Under the pieces are notes generated by a model. It worked only from the letters and a program-made list of their open reading frames with translations. It made no database searches and was not told where the DNA came from. Shown here piece after piece: positions 10,112 to 19,257 of a stretch of 64,000 bases of DNA; position 1 is the stretch's first letter, and each line of letters begins with the position of its first letter. The translations under genes and the position numbers were made by a program. The stretch comes from Flavobacterium ardleyense (GTDB taxonomy: Bacteria; Bacteroidota; Bacteroidia; Flavobacteriales; Flavobacteriaceae), in assembly GCF_033547075.1 (NCBI RefSeq), contig NZ_CP137891.1:1426001-1490000 (forward strand), written 5' to 3'.

Positions 10112-12073
10112 ATGAGAAAAGATTTGTTTAATTTACTTCTAAACAATGTTCCTACGAATAGGTTTACTTCTATCGGGTATTTGCCTAGATGGATTGTATT
10201 TGTACTTGATTGTGGAATTGTTGTGGCTTCTTGTTTGATTACTTTTCTAGTTGTAGCTAGTTTGTCAGCTAATGTTCACAGCAGTTTAAATTATTTACCA
10301 TCCTACATTTTGGTAGTATTTATCAATGCAGTATGTTTTCTATTTTTTAGAACATTCTCAGGAATTATTAGGCATTCAACATTTATCGACGGAATCAAAC
10401 TTTTGGCTAGTTGTACTACTGCATTTGCGGTTTTATTACTTGTAAATTATGGTTACCTGCTTCTCACGGGACAAAAGATATTTATCTCCACGGCTTTGTT
10501 TATAAACTATTTACTTTGCTTTATACTATTGTTCTTATTTAGAATATTGGTCAAAAATGTTTTTGAATCATATACTCGCTCTAGCGAAAACAACACGCTG
10601 ATAAATACGGTTATTTATGGAGCAGATGCGAATGCTATTTCTATAGCTAATGCATTAAAAACTGAAGTGCCCGCAAGATATCGAGTTCGTGGATTTATTG
10701 ATAAATACCATCTTTCTAAAACTTCTAAAAGGATTTTAAATTTACCGATCGTTAGTGAGAACAGAAAAATTTCGGTCATATTAAGATTGCTTAAAGCTGA
10801 TGCTCTGATTATTGCTGAAAAAAGTTTAACTCAGGCAGAAACAATTGCAATTGTTGATGAATGTTTAGAGTATAACTTTAAGGTTTTTACTGTTCCATTA
10901 ATCACAGATTGGGAAGATAGTGCAAGTATTTCTCAGAAAGTAAAAAGTTTTGCGATTGAAGATTTATTGGGTAGAAAACCGATAAAGCTTAATATGGATG
11001 CTATCTCGTCACAGCTAGATAATAAGGTTGTATTAATTACTGGTGCAGCCGGATCAATAGGCAGTGAAATTGTTCGTCAAGTTTTAGAATTTAAACCGAC
11101 AAGAGTTATTGTTTTGGATCAAGCAGAGACTCCGCTACACTCCTTAACTTTGGAAATAACCGCACTAAATAAAAATATCGAAGTGATTGCGGTGCTTGCC
11201 GATATCCGATATCTTTCGGGATTAGAAAATGTGTTTGAGCAATATAGACCAAATGTTGTATATCACGCAGCTGCGTATAAACATGTACCTTTAGTTGAAA
11301 ACAATCCTTGTCAGGCTGTCTTAACAAATGTTATTGGTACTAGAAATGTGGCGGATCTTGCCACATTTTATGAAGTTGAGCGTTTTGTAATGGTTTCTAC
11401 AGATAAGGCGGTTAATCCGAGTAACGTGATGGGAGCCAGTAAACGTATTGCCGAGAAATACGTCCAGTCTTTGCAAAAGCAAGTGCTTTCTGAAGGCAAA
11501 AGCACAAAGTTTATCACTACTCGATTTGGAAATGTATTAGGTTCAAACGGATCAATCGTTCCTCTTTTTGCAAAACAAATAGAGCAAGGCGGTCCATTAA
11601 CTATCACTCATCCTGACATCATCAGATATTTTATGACCATTCCAGAAGCTTGTCAATTAGTTTTGGAAGCTGGTACAATGGGGCAAGGCGGCGAAATATT
11701 TATTTTTGATATGGGTAAACCAGTAAAAATTATAGATCTCGCTCGAAAAATGATTGGATTGGCGGGATTCACTCCGAATGAGGATATTGAGATAAAAGTT
11801 ATTGGGCTAAGACCAGGAGAAAAACTTTATGAAGAATTATTAAATGATGATTCAAAAACGCTTCCCACCTATAATGATCAAATTATGATTGCCTTGGATA
11901 GCAGCTTAGAGTACAAGAAACTTTGTGCTGATATTGATGTTCTATTAGAGCATTCGAAGAGAACGTCAAATGACGAAATTGTAGGACAGATGAAAAGGAT
12001 AGTTCCTGAATTCAAAAGTATGAATTCAGTATTTCAAACCCTCGATCTTGAAAAAGATTTTGTAGGTAATTAA
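10112..12073 (+). CDS. Membrane-bound nucleotide-sugar 4,6-dehydratase (PglF/CapD/FlaA1 family)
   Basis: A 653-residue two-part enzyme. Four membrane segments (about residues 25-140) precede a Rossmann-like CoA-binding-type domain (about 165-290) and a catalytic SDR domain with TGAAGSIGSE at about 310-319 and STDKAVNPSNVMGASK at about 429-444. The Met-x3-Lys in place of Tyr-x3-Lys is characteristic of the PglF/CapD dehydratases that convert UDP-GlcNAc to UDP-2-acetamido-2,6-dideoxy-4-hexulose. I use the ATG at 10112 rather than the in-frame TTG at 10073, because it gives the usual length and opening. It follows the cognate aminotransferase closely. Some family members are epimerases instead; the membrane part and the Met favour a dehydratase. 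Confidence 0.85.
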   Translation: MRKDLFNLLLNNVPTNRFTSIGYLPRWIVFVLDCGIVVASCLITFLVVASLSANVHSSLNYLPSYILVVFINAVCFLFFRTFSGIIRHSTFIDGIKLLASCTTAFAVLLLVNYGYLLLTGQKIFISTALFINYLLCFILLFLFRILVKNVFESYTRSSENNTLINTVIYGADANAISIANALKTEVPARYRVRGFIDKYHLSKTSKRILNLPIVSENRKISVILRLLKADALIIAEKSLTQAETIAIVDECLEYNFKVFTVPLITDWEDSASISQKVKSFAIEDLLGRKPIKLNMDAISSQLDNKVVLITGAAGSIGSEIVRQVLEFKPTRVIVLDQAETPLHSLTLEITALNKNIEVIAVLADIRYLSGLENVFEQYRPNVVYHAAAYKHVPLVENNPCQAVLTNVIGTRNVADLATFYEVERFVMVSTDKAVNPSNVMGASKRIAEKYVQSLQKQVLSEGKSTKFITTRFGNVLGSNGSIVPLFAKQIEQGGPLTITHPDIIRYFMTIPEACQLVLEAGTMGQGGEIFIFDMGKPVKIIDLARKMIGLAGFTPNEDIEIKVIGLRPGEKLYEELLNDDSKTLPTYNDQIMIALDSSLEYKKLCADIDVLLEHSKRTSNDEIVGQMKRIVPEFKSMNSVFQTLDLEKDFVGN

Positions 12074-12092
12074 TTTGAATATGGTATATTTG
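12060..12092 (+). promoter_or_regulatory. Promoter for wza-wzc
   Basis: TTG at 12060-12062 and TATATTTG at 12085-12092 are 22 bases apart and fit the Bacteroidota TTG-N17-23-TAnnTTTG pattern. Transcription would begin near 12099, 15 bases before the wza ATG. The element overlaps the end of the dehydratase gene, so wza-wzc may be transcribed both from here and by read-through. Confidence 0.55.
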
Positions 12093-12113
12093 CAAATTCT
12101 AGAAAAAAAATTT

Positions 12114-12878
12114 ATGAATAAATTAAAAAAGCTTTTGCTTTTATTAGTGGTAATTTCTGTTGCTTCATGTGCTTCGAGAAAGGATTTGGCTTATATGCAA
12201 AACGCCGATTCAGTGAAGGAGTTGGAAAGTTTTTACTCGTTCGAGCCTACTCTAAAAGTAGATGATTTGCTTAGCATCATAGTTTCAGCTGAAACTCCAG
12301 AGGTGACTATACCTTTCAATTTACCACAAATACAAGGAAATTATCAAATTGGTAATAATCAAAACGGAATAAAAACTTATTTGATCGATGCAGAAGGCTT
12401 TATTGATTTTCCGGTAGTTGGCAGTATTCAATTAGCAGGATTAAGTCGAACAAAGGCTGTAGAGAAATTGGAAGAGGCGGTAGCAATCTATATTATAAAT
12501 CCCTCGATTAATTTAAGAATTTTAAATTATAAAGTTTCCATAATCGGCGAAGTTGCAAAGCCAGGAAACTATCCTCTGCAAAGTGAGCGAATTACTTTAA
12601 TAGAAGCTTTGAGCATGGCAGGTGATTTAACTATTTACGGAAGAAGAGATAATATTTTAGTAATTCGTGAGGTTGACGGCAAAAGATCTTTTAACAGAGT
12701 AGATATTACATCAGCTGACTTTATTAATTCCCCTTATTATTATTTAACCCAAAATGATCAAATTGTGGTTGAGCCAAATAAGGCGCGCATGAATGCTTCT
12801 GCTGTTGGACCTAACATTCCTATTTTTATTTCAGCATTATCAATATTAGTTTCTCTTTCAATAATTCTTTTTAGATAA
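12114..12878 (+). CDS. wza: Outer-membrane polysaccharide export lipoprotein (Wza)
   Basis: A 254-residue polysaccharide export protein. The lipoprotein signal MNKLKKLLLLLVVISVAS ends at Cys19. It is followed by the Poly_export domain (about residues 50-150, with the typical LKVDDLLSIIV opening), an SLBB domain (about 155-225, including VSIIGEVAKPGNYPL) and a C-terminal hydrophobic helix (about 234-253). Such proteins form the outer-membrane channel for capsule or exopolysaccharide and dock onto Wzc, encoded two bases after this gene. The start is the ATG at 12114, because an upstream TTG start would put extra residues before the lipobox and sit inside the promoter. It is shorter than E. coli Wza, as is usual in Bacteroidota. 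Confidence 0.9.
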   Translation: MNKLKKLLLLLVVISVASCASRKDLAYMQNADSVKELESFYSFEPTLKVDDLLSIIVSAETPEVTIPFNLPQIQGNYQIGNNQNGIKTYLIDAEGFIDFPVVGSIQLAGLSRTKAVEKLEEAVAIYIINPSINLRILNYKVSIIGEVAKPGNYPLQSERITLIEALSMAGDLTIYGRRDNILVIREVDGKRSFNRVDITSADFINSPYYYLTQNDQIVVEPNKARMNASAVGPNIPIFISALSILVSLSIILFR

Positions 12879-12880
12879 GT

Positions 12881-15229
12881 ATGCAAAATCAGAACTCAGT
12901 TAATAATCAAGAAGAAGAAGAGTCAATAAATATTGCTGAAATGGCTCAGCAGTACTTATATCATTGGAAATGGTTCGTAGTATCAGTTGTTTTATTTATA
13001 GTAGCTGCTTTTATGTATATCCGTTATACAACACCTATTTATAAGGCAACCGCTACAATTCTAGTAAAAGACGATAGAAAAGGGGGTTTACAATCAGAGC
13101 TTTCAGCTTTCTCGGATTTAGGACTGATGGGTGGCGTTAAAAGTAATGTTGATAATGAAATTGAGATTATTAAATCACGGACAATTGTTGAGAAAGCCGT
13201 TCGAGCGCTGGATTACAATATTAGTTACTTTACAGAGGGAACTGTACGCACAATGGAACTTTATGCGAAGAAACCAGTTAGCATAACTTTTATTGAGAGA
13301 AAGCCAGAGTTTTATACTGATTTGCATAGTTTTCAAATTAGATCAAAAACTGATTCTCAGTTTGAACTTTTAACTACCGAAGGTTCAACATTGGGGGTTT
13401 TTACCTACGGTAAAATTATTGATTTAAGTTACACAAAAATGATCGTTGTTAGCGCTACTACTGCTGATAAAGATTATAGCATGACCGTGGTAATAAATAA
13501 ATTAAATTCAGTTGTTCAAGGATATAAGGGCGCGATTAGCATTGCGACAGTTGGTAAAAATACTTCGGTTGTAGAATTGTCAATAACAAATCCTGTACGA
13601 GAGAAAGCAGAAGCGATTATTGACGAAATTGTTAATCAGTACAATCAAGACGCAATTGAAGATAAAAACTTCATTTCGAGATCTACGGAAAAATTTATTA
13701 GCGGTCGCCTTGAAATTATTTCCAAGGAACTTGGTGATGTTGAGAAGACCGCAGAAGGTTTTAAGGAATCAAATCAGATCACTGATGTGGTTGCAAATGC
13801 TGGAGTGTATTTGCAAAATTCGGTAGTATTTGAAAAAGAGTTAATTGAAGCTGAAACCAAACTAAGGATAGTATCTTCTATGATGGAATTTTTGAAGTCC
13901 AACAAAAATCAGCTTATCCCAAGTAATATAATTCCTGATGAGGGCTCTGCATTAGAGTTAATAGCGGAGCACAATCAAGCAATGCTTGAGCGTGATCGTA
14001 TATCAAAGAACAGTACAGACAGAAATTCAGTTGTTATAAATTTGAATAATCGAATTGAGGATCTTCGTCTGAATATTATTGAAAGTTTGTCAAGACTTAC
14101 TGCAGCTATTCGAATTAAAAAGTCAGAATTAGAGCGCCAAGTTAATACGACTGCAGGAAAAATTTCGCAGATTCCCGGTCAAGAAAGACAGTTCAGAATC
14201 ATAGATAGACAGCAGAAAATTAAGGAGACACTTTATTTGTATCTATTGCAAAAACGAGAAGAAACAGCACTAGCCCTTGCTGCTACTGAGCCTAATGCCA
14301 AAGTTATTGATTCGGCGGTTGCAGCCAACTCACCAATATCACCAAAGAAAAATATTATATTCTTGGGAGCCTTGTTTCTGGGAATGCTAATACCTTTCGC
14401 AATAATCTATTTAATAGACCTTCTAGACACCAAAGTGAAGTCACGTCTCGACGTTGAGAAACTGAATATTCCATTTTTGGGAGATATTCCAACCTCAGAG
14501 TCTCATGAGGAGATTATAAATGCCAACAGTAGATCTAGTTCAGCTGAGGCAATTCGGATTGTGCGAACGAATCTTGAGTTTATGCTAACAGAAGTTCCAG
14601 AAGGAAGAGCAAAAACTGTTTTTATAACTTCTACACTTCCTAAAGAAGGAAAAACTTTTGTTACCGCTAACTTAGCTTCTACAATTGCTTTATCAGACAA
14701 AAAAGTACTGCTGATTGGTTTGGATATTAGAAATCCAAAACTAACTAGTTACTACGATATGCCATCTAAGGGTATCACAAATTATTTGGCACAATCAGAG
14801 AGTCCGATTGGGGATTATATAGCCAAAATTGCAGGTTACGATAATTTGTACGTTTTACCTCCAGGTGCTATTCCTCCAAATCCAGTTGAATTGCTCTTGA
14901 ACAAGCGTGTCGATTCAATGTTTGAAGAATTGAAACGGGAGTTTGATTATATTGTTGTAGATACTGCACCAGTTAGTGTGGTAACCGATACCTTACTGAT
15001 TGCCAAAAATGCTGATGCTTTTGTTTATGTTGTTCGTGCAAATTACCTCGAAAAACGTTTGCTTAAAGTAATGGAAACATTCTATAAAGATGGCAAATTG
15101 CCTAATATGTCCGTAATTCTGAATGATAGCGATTGGACCAAATCATTTGGATACGGTTATGGATATGGATACGGATACGGCCAAGATATTGCAACCAAAA
15201 ATTGGTGGCAGAAATTGTTGAAAAAATAA
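12881..15229 (+). CDS. wzc: Polysaccharide co-polymerase and tyrosine autokinase (Wzc)
   Basis: A 782-residue inner-membrane protein. A Wzz-type chain-length domain lies between two membrane helices (about residues 32-50 and 488-512) with long coiled-coil helices (about 265-430). A cytoplasmic BY-kinase domain follows: Walker A in STLPKEGKTF (about 583-592), Walker A' in GLDIRNP (about 614-620), Walker B in YIVVDTAP (about 690-697). The tail has a run of alternating Gly-Tyr (about 754-768), the usual autophosphorylation cluster. It regulates chain length and export through Wza, encoded just upstream. The cognate phosphatase is encoded convergently at 15393-16127. A strong terminator ends the unit. 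Confidence 0.92.
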   Translation: MQNQNSVNNQEEEESINIAEMAQQYLYHWKWFVVSVVLFIVAAFMYIRYTTPIYKATATILVKDDRKGGLQSELSAFSDLGLMGGVKSNVDNEIEIIKSRTIVEKAVRALDYNISYFTEGTVRTMELYAKKPVSITFIERKPEFYTDLHSFQIRSKTDSQFELLTTEGSTLGVFTYGKIIDLSYTKMIVVSATTADKDYSMTVVINKLNSVVQGYKGAISIATVGKNTSVVELSITNPVREKAEAIIDEIVNQYNQDAIEDKNFISRSTEKFISGRLEIISKELGDVEKTAEGFKESNQITDVVANAGVYLQNSVVFEKELIEAETKLRIVSSMMEFLKSNKNQLIPSNIIPDEGSALELIAEHNQAMLERDRISKNSTDRNSVVINLNNRIEDLRLNIIESLSRLTAAIRIKKSELERQVNTTAGKISQIPGQERQFRIIDRQQKIKETLYLYLLQKREETALALAATEPNAKVIDSAVAANSPISPKKNIIFLGALFLGMLIPFAIIYLIDLLDTKVKSRLDVEKLNIPFLGDIPTSESHEEIINANSRSSSAEAIRIVRTNLEFMLTEVPEGRAKTVFITSTLPKEGKTFVTANLASTIALSDKKVLLIGLDIRNPKLTSYYDMPSKGITNYLAQSESPIGDYIAKIAGYDNLYVLPPGAIPPNPVELLLNKRVDSMFEELKREFDYIVVDTAPVSVVTDTLLIAKNADAFVYVVRANYLEKRLLKVMETFYKDGKLPNMSVILNDSDWTKSFGYGYGYGYGYGQDIATKNWWQKLLKK

Positions 15230-15234
15230 ACTAA

Positions 15235-15274
15235 TAAAAAAAGGAATATGCTGCGGCATATTCCTTTTTTTTTT
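15235..15274 (+). terminator. Strong rho-independent terminator after wzc
   Basis: AAGGAATATGC (15241-15251) and GCATATTCCTT (15256-15266) form a perfect 11-bp stem with a TGCG loop, flanked by A-rich and T-rich runs. It may act in both directions, but on the minus strand the convergent phosphatase gene ends before it. Confidence 0.9.
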
Positions 15275-15280
15275 AATTGC

Positions 15281-15311
15281 CAGTTTACAGTTGGCAGCTG
15301 ACAGTTTGCAT
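15281..15311. repeat. Short intergenic repeat cluster, CAGTTTACAG family
   Basis: Directly after the wzc terminator are GCCAGTTTACAG, TTGGCAGCTGACAG and TTTGCA units, each 7-9 bases and related to one another. The same vocabulary recurs in the gaps at 18.99, 20.1, 21.07, 22.36, 23.07 and 31.03 kb. Confidence 0.5.
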
Positions 15312-15392
15312 TTACTTCGTAGTTATAGATAGATAATCTTACAGTATTAGTTTATAATTCTAAATAATAGATCTCAGAATTTAGATCGGTCG

Positions 15393-16127
15393 CTAGCGAA
15401 AAATATTCGTATTTTCAATCGCTCGTTTTACAGCTTCGGTTTCTTTTATGATTACTTTCTTGTAAAATGACTCGGTATGTTTTAAGTGATGTACGTCTGA
15501 TGAGCAAAAATCTATGTATCCTTTTTTCAGTAATTTGTCGGCGCATTCGGCTACAGATGTGCTATAGTAGCCAACTGTTGATAATAAGTTTAATTGAAAT
15601 AAGCATCCCGCATTTTTCAATTTTTCGTACGCTTCCATATTTTTATGAAAGAAGTTGTAGCGCTCAGGATGCGCTAAAACAGGTTTATAGCCTGCGCATT
15701 GAAGTTCAAAAATAATTTCGTAAAGCTGGATTGGAGGATTTGTATATGACATTTCGACCAACACATAATTATCTTTTAAACATAATAATTCGTTTGCTTT
15801 TACCTTTTCAGAAAAGCTACTATCCATCATATATTCTGCGGCATACCTAATTTTGAATTGCTGTTTTTTTATCACATCAGAAGAGATGAGGAGATTATGG
15901 GCATTGCCAATCGTAACGGCATTATTATCCCAAATACTAGTCATTATATGAGGAGTACAAATAAATTCTGAAAATCCAATTTTTTTCATTTCAGAAAATA
16001 ATTTTTCGCTCATTTCTACAGATGCTGAGCCATCATCAATGCCGGGTAGCAAATGTGAGTGTATATCAATATGATTTTCCGGAATAAGATCTACTAGAAA
16101 ATTCTTAGGTTTAAAAATTGAAAACAA
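15393..16127 (-). CDS. CpsB/YwqE-type PHP-fold tyrosine phosphatase
   Basis: A 244-residue metal-dependent protein-tyrosine phosphatase of the CpsB/CapC/YwqE family (PHP fold). Metal-binding motifs are visible: DIHSHLLPGIDDGS (His23, His25) near the N-terminus, CTPHIM around residues 57-62, LAHPERY around 165 and SSDVHH near 215. It would dephosphorylate the tyrosine tail of Wzc, which converges on it and ends 163 bases away. The only workable start is a TTG at 16127; the frame has no earlier ATG and the first internal Met comes after the catalytic histidines. The convergent arrangement differs from the co-transcribed phosphatase-kinase pairs of other groups. Confidence 0.85.
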   Translation of the reverse strand: MFSIFKPKNFLVDLIPENHIDIHSHLLPGIDDGSASVEMSEKLFSEMKKIGFSEFICTPHIMTSIWDNNAVTIGNAHNLLISSDVIKKQQFKIRYAAEYMMDSSFSEKVKANELLCLKDNYVLVEMSYTNPPIQLYEIIFELQCAGYKPVLAHPERYNFFHKNMEAYEKLKNAGCLFQLNLLSTVGYYSTSVAECADKLLKKGYIDFCSSDVHHLKHTESFYKKVIIKETEAVKRAIENTNIFR

Positions 16128-16277
16128 GATTTGGGTTTTTTAAGTTTAACAATATAGAGTAGGTTCTATGATATATGCAGCAAAGTACAAAAGAATTTTT
16201 CACCTTTTATACTTTGCTTAATGTTAACGTATATTTTTTTTATAATTTAATTTTGCATCAGCGATCATAAATTTCAA

Positions 16278-16988
16278 TTAAATATCGCAATTGTCTGTAG
16301 TGCAGCTTTCGGTAGAATTTTCGTCTTTCTTGTCATTCAGATTTTTGGTATCATTTTCACTGTATGCCTGTCGAAGAATTTGTGCGATAGTACTTACCGG
16401 TTGCGCGCCCGAAATGGCATAGGTTTTATCTACAAAGAAAAAAGGCACCCCAGCAACTCTCATCCTCTGAGCTTCTGCTATATCTGCTCTTACAGCTTCC
16501 ATACCTGCATCAGATGATAGATATTCTTGTACTTCATTTCTGTCAAGTCCTAGCGCGACAGCCAAATCAGCTAAAACGACGTGGTTTCCTATGTCCTTGC
16601 TTTCTGTAAAGTAAGCTTTGAATAACGCTTCCTCCATCTGACTGCCCAAATTCAGCTTTTGCGCAAAATGAATCATACGGTGTGCTTGTAAAGTATTGAC
16701 AGGTAGAGAATTTTCTTGATTAAAGGTAATTCCAACTGCTTTTCCGCGCTGCGTTATCTGATCTAGCATTGAGTGAATTTGTTCCTTGCTCATCCCTTTG
16801 CGCTTGCTTAAGTAGTCCATGACCGATTCTCCACTAGCTTTAGTTGGTAGTGTTGGGTCAAGTTGAAAGCTCTTCCACACAACTTCAATTTCACCTGTAA
16901 AGGTCATTTGTGCCTTGGCAATTTCAAAATGCCTTTTTCCGATATAACAAAATGGACACATAATGTCCGACCATATTTCAATTTTCAT
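16278..16988 (-). CDS. DsbA-family oxidoreductase (FrnE-like)
   Basis: A 236-residue thioredoxin-fold protein of the DsbA/FrnE group. The active site is CPFC at residues 11-14 in SDIMCPFCYIGKRHFE, and a helical insertion plus the cis-Pro region (AGVPFFFVD, about 185-193) complete the fold. There is no signal peptide, so it is probably cytoplasmic, acting as a thiol oxidoreductase or isomerase. The last residues carry two further cysteines (ESCTTDNC), which are unusual and could bind metal or form a disulfide. It has no evident link to the polysaccharide genes. Confidence 0.85.
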   Translation of the reverse strand: MKIEIWSDIMCPFCYIGKRHFEIAKAQMTFTGEIEVVWKSFQLDPTLPTKASGESVMDYLSKRKGMSKEQIHSMLDQITQRGKAVGITFNQENSLPVNTLQAHRMIHFAQKLNLGSQMEEALFKAYFTESKDIGNHVVLADLAVALGLDRNEVQEYLSSDAGMEAVRADIAEAQRMRVAGVPFFFVDKTYAISGAQPVSTIAQILRQAYSENDTKNLNDKKDENSTESCTTDNCDI

Positions 16989-17047
16989 ACTAGAGTTTTT
17001 AGTAGTTGAAACAAAGATATGAATTATAGGGAATGGTGTTAGGATAA

Positions 17048-17133
17048 TTTGATTTACGAGTTTTGATTTACGATTTACGAGGTAAGATTTACGAATTTAA
17101 ATTTACGATTTACGAGGGAAGATTTACGAATTA
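17048..17133. repeat. Intergenic tandem repeats, TTTACGA family
   Basis: Eight or so close copies of GATTTACGA or AATTTACGA separated by GG, AGTTT or GGAAG. The copies run from about 17048 to 17133 directly upstream of the DsbA-like gene. Related copies occur at 20.96 and 22.22 kb. Confidence 0.65.
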
Positions 17134-17563
17134 TAGAAGGGAATTACGCCTTAGTCAAAAATAATATTTTTTGGGCGTCCCCTTAGGCTAAAAAGTCAAA
17201 AAGGATTTTCAGTATAAACGAATTTCACTGAACTCCATCGAACAATAGAAGCACAGTGAAGTAATCCCTATCGCAGAAGAAACTTCGTCATTTATAATAA
17301 TTAGCAATAAAATGATAGATTGCGATTAATCATACAATTTATGTTTAAGACTAAATTCAATTTACGATAATCTATTTTTATCAATTAGTCTTCAGCTAGA
17401 TGATTAAATACTGCCGATGTTTATTTTAGTTTTACAACAGTCACGTTAAAAAAGCCATTTAAAATTGTAGTTTTGCCACGAATTCGAGTGCACATATCAA
17501 CTTTTGCAAATGAAAAATAGCGTCCTAGATTCAGCATAAAATTCACAATTTTATAATGCAACA
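17134..17563. other. Intergenic region with a possible degenerate mobile repeat
   Basis: No gene is visible. Around 17177-17215 is TTTTTTGGGCGTCCCCTTAG followed by AAAAAGTCAAAAAGGATTTTC. This resembles, in reverse orientation, the outer part of the structured elements at 34.05 and 60.38 kb, but too loosely to be sure. TAGTTTTG at 17468-17475 matches a -7 box, 89 bases before the next gene, without a clear -33. Confidence 0.3.
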
Positions 17564-18247
17564 ATGAAGCTAATAGTAGCATTTCTCTTATTTGTTCAGA
17601 TAGTATTTTCGCAAAACACTCCTTTAGAAAGGTTGCTTACGGCAGGTCAAAGGGCATTTGAAGGGCAAGATTATATTTTGGCAAAAAAAATATATTCGCA
17701 AGCGTTAATTTTAAATCCAAAAAATCGGGATGTCTTGTATAATATCGCCGCTACCGAATTAAGTTTGGGCCAATCAGAAAAAGCTTGTGATTATTGGTAT
17801 CAACTGTTTATGACCGGAGATTATTCTGGAGTGGAGTATATAAAGGAATATTGTTCTGATTACTTCAAGGGAAAAGTCGTGCCATTTGCAGAACTTGACG
17901 AAAAACCTAAATTTATATACCGCGGAAAAGAACATCCGCTGTTTGTGGGCAAAGATTTAAACCCAATTTATCGCACCGCCTTTATAAAGAGATTTAGTTA
18001 TTCTAATTATTTAAGTAAGACAAAAGGCATTTCCCATATTGGTTTTAAGGTCAATAAGGAAAGTAAATTGGAGTGTTTCGTATATTCTGTCGGCGCAAAA
18101 GGAGTAGATGCTGACGAAGTGAGAGAAGTGATGGAGTCTTTTATGAGAACGCTAGTAGTTTATATCGCAGGTCGAAAAGATGGAGAAGCAGTTGATTATT
18201 TTGAAACACATAGTTTGCCGATAAATATGCAGCCGAATAGCTTTTAG
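17564..18247 (+). CDS. Exported TPR protein, first of a tandem pair
   Basis: A 227-residue protein with a cleavable signal peptide (about residues 1-16, ending IVFSQ) and a tetratricopeptide helix pair or two (about 20-95, with EGQDYILAKKIYSQALILNPKN). The C-terminal region of about 120 residues (HIGFKVNKESKLECFVYSVG) resembles the TonB C-terminal fold, as in Bacteroidota energy-transducer-like proteins without a membrane anchor. It should be periplasmic. The next gene is a clear paralogue 61 bases downstream. The function is unknown; the TonB-like part is inferred from sequence feel, not from a decisive motif. Confidence 0.65.
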   Translation: MKLIVAFLLFVQIVFSQNTPLERLLTAGQRAFEGQDYILAKKIYSQALILNPKNRDVLYNIAATELSLGQSEKACDYWYQLFMTGDYSGVEYIKEYCSDYFKGKVVPFAELDEKPKFIYRGKEHPLFVGKDLNPIYRTAFIKRFSYSNYLSKTKGISHIGFKVNKESKLECFVYSVGAKGVDADEVREVMESFMRTLVVYIAGRKDGEAVDYFETHSLPINMQPNSF

Positions 18248-18308
18248 CGTTCAGCATCAGTTTAAATTATTGACCAAACTTCCAATTTTGATTTATTAGC
18301 ATTACCAT

Positions 18309-18989
18309 ATGAAACTATTAATTGTCCTACTACTATTTGTACAGATTTGTCTTTCTCAAACTTCTTCACTTAATAAAGTATTGATGGATGGTGAAAAGGC
18401 CTTCTCAGATAAAAATTATACAGAAGCAAAAAAGTACTATCTGCAAGCTGTTTTATTGGATCCGAAAAATAGAGATGCTCTATATAATCTCGCAGCTTCT
18501 GAATTAAGTTTAGGCGAAACAGAAAATGCTTGTGAGCATTGGTATAAATTATATTTGTTAGGGGATGCATCAGGAGTAGAGCATATACAAGAATTTTGTC
18601 CAAATTTTAAAGAAGGTTCGATCGTTTCGGTGAAACAATTGGATAAACAGCCAAGCTTTATTTGGGATGCAAAAGAGTATCCTTTGATAGAAGATGGAAA
18701 ATTACATCCAATTTATTTGAAAGCATTGAAAAATAAGTTGTTGCGCTCCAAGTACTTGATGTCTAAAGTTTCAGGAAAAAATATTTTGCAATTTAAAGTA
18801 AATAGTAAAAGTAAATTAGAGTGTGATATGATTCGAATTGGCGCGGCAGAAAAAGATCGCCAATTTGTAAAAGCTCAATTTATTTCTATAATGAAATCCC
18901 TAGTTACCTATGTTGCTGCGATCAAGAATGGTAAAGCAGTCGATTATTGGGAAGCAATCAGTTTGCCGCTAAATTTGCAAAATGACTGA
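18309..18989 (+). CDS. Exported TPR protein, second of a tandem pair
   Basis: A 226-residue paralogue of the preceding protein, with the same layout: a signal peptide ending ICLSQ, a TPR segment (KNYTEAKKYYLQAVLLDPKN) and a C-terminal TonB-like region (NILQFKVNSKSKLECDMIRIG). The two share long stretches such as the NRDxLYNxAAxELSLG block and the closing SLPxN motif, showing tandem duplication followed by marked divergence. It is probably co-transcribed with the first copy, given the 61-base gap without a terminator. The role is unknown. Confidence 0.65.
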   Translation: MKLLIVLLLFVQICLSQTSSLNKVLMDGEKAFSDKNYTEAKKYYLQAVLLDPKNRDALYNLAASELSLGETENACEHWYKLYLLGDASGVEHIQEFCPNFKEGSIVSVKQLDKQPSFIWDAKEYPLIEDGKLHPIYLKALKNKLLRSKYLMSKVSGKNILQFKVNSKSKLECDMIRIGAAEKDRQFVKAQFISIMKSLVTYVAAIKNGKAVDYWEAISLPLNLQND

Positions 18990-19249
18990 GGTTAGCTTTT
19001 AACTTGCAGCGCAGGGCTAAATAGTAAAAAGGTTAGCTTACAACTATTGCAGAGGTCTTCTCGGCTTGTCAATTTAAAATTGGCTAAAGCAATTAACTAA
19101 TTTTCTATGCGTATGCCTAACGTGGAGCGAATTCTGATTCTATAGATAAAATGTTCAAGTTTTTTAAAGTAATGATATCAGAAATGTCATTCAAAAAGTT
19201 TAATTTTCGGCATGTAAAAAAGCTAACAGCAACAGCTAAGAGCTAATTT
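18990..19249. repeat. Scattered AGCTAA/TTAGCT repeats before wzm
   Basis: GGTTAGCTTTTAACTTGCAG and AAAGGTTAGCTTACAACT occur at 18990-19044, and AAGCTAACAGCAACAGCTAA then GAGCTAA at 19219-19247. They use the same units as the denser arrays at 20.1, 22.36 and 23.07 kb. No gene is seen between them. Confidence 0.4.
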
Positions 19250-19257
19250 CACACTTT

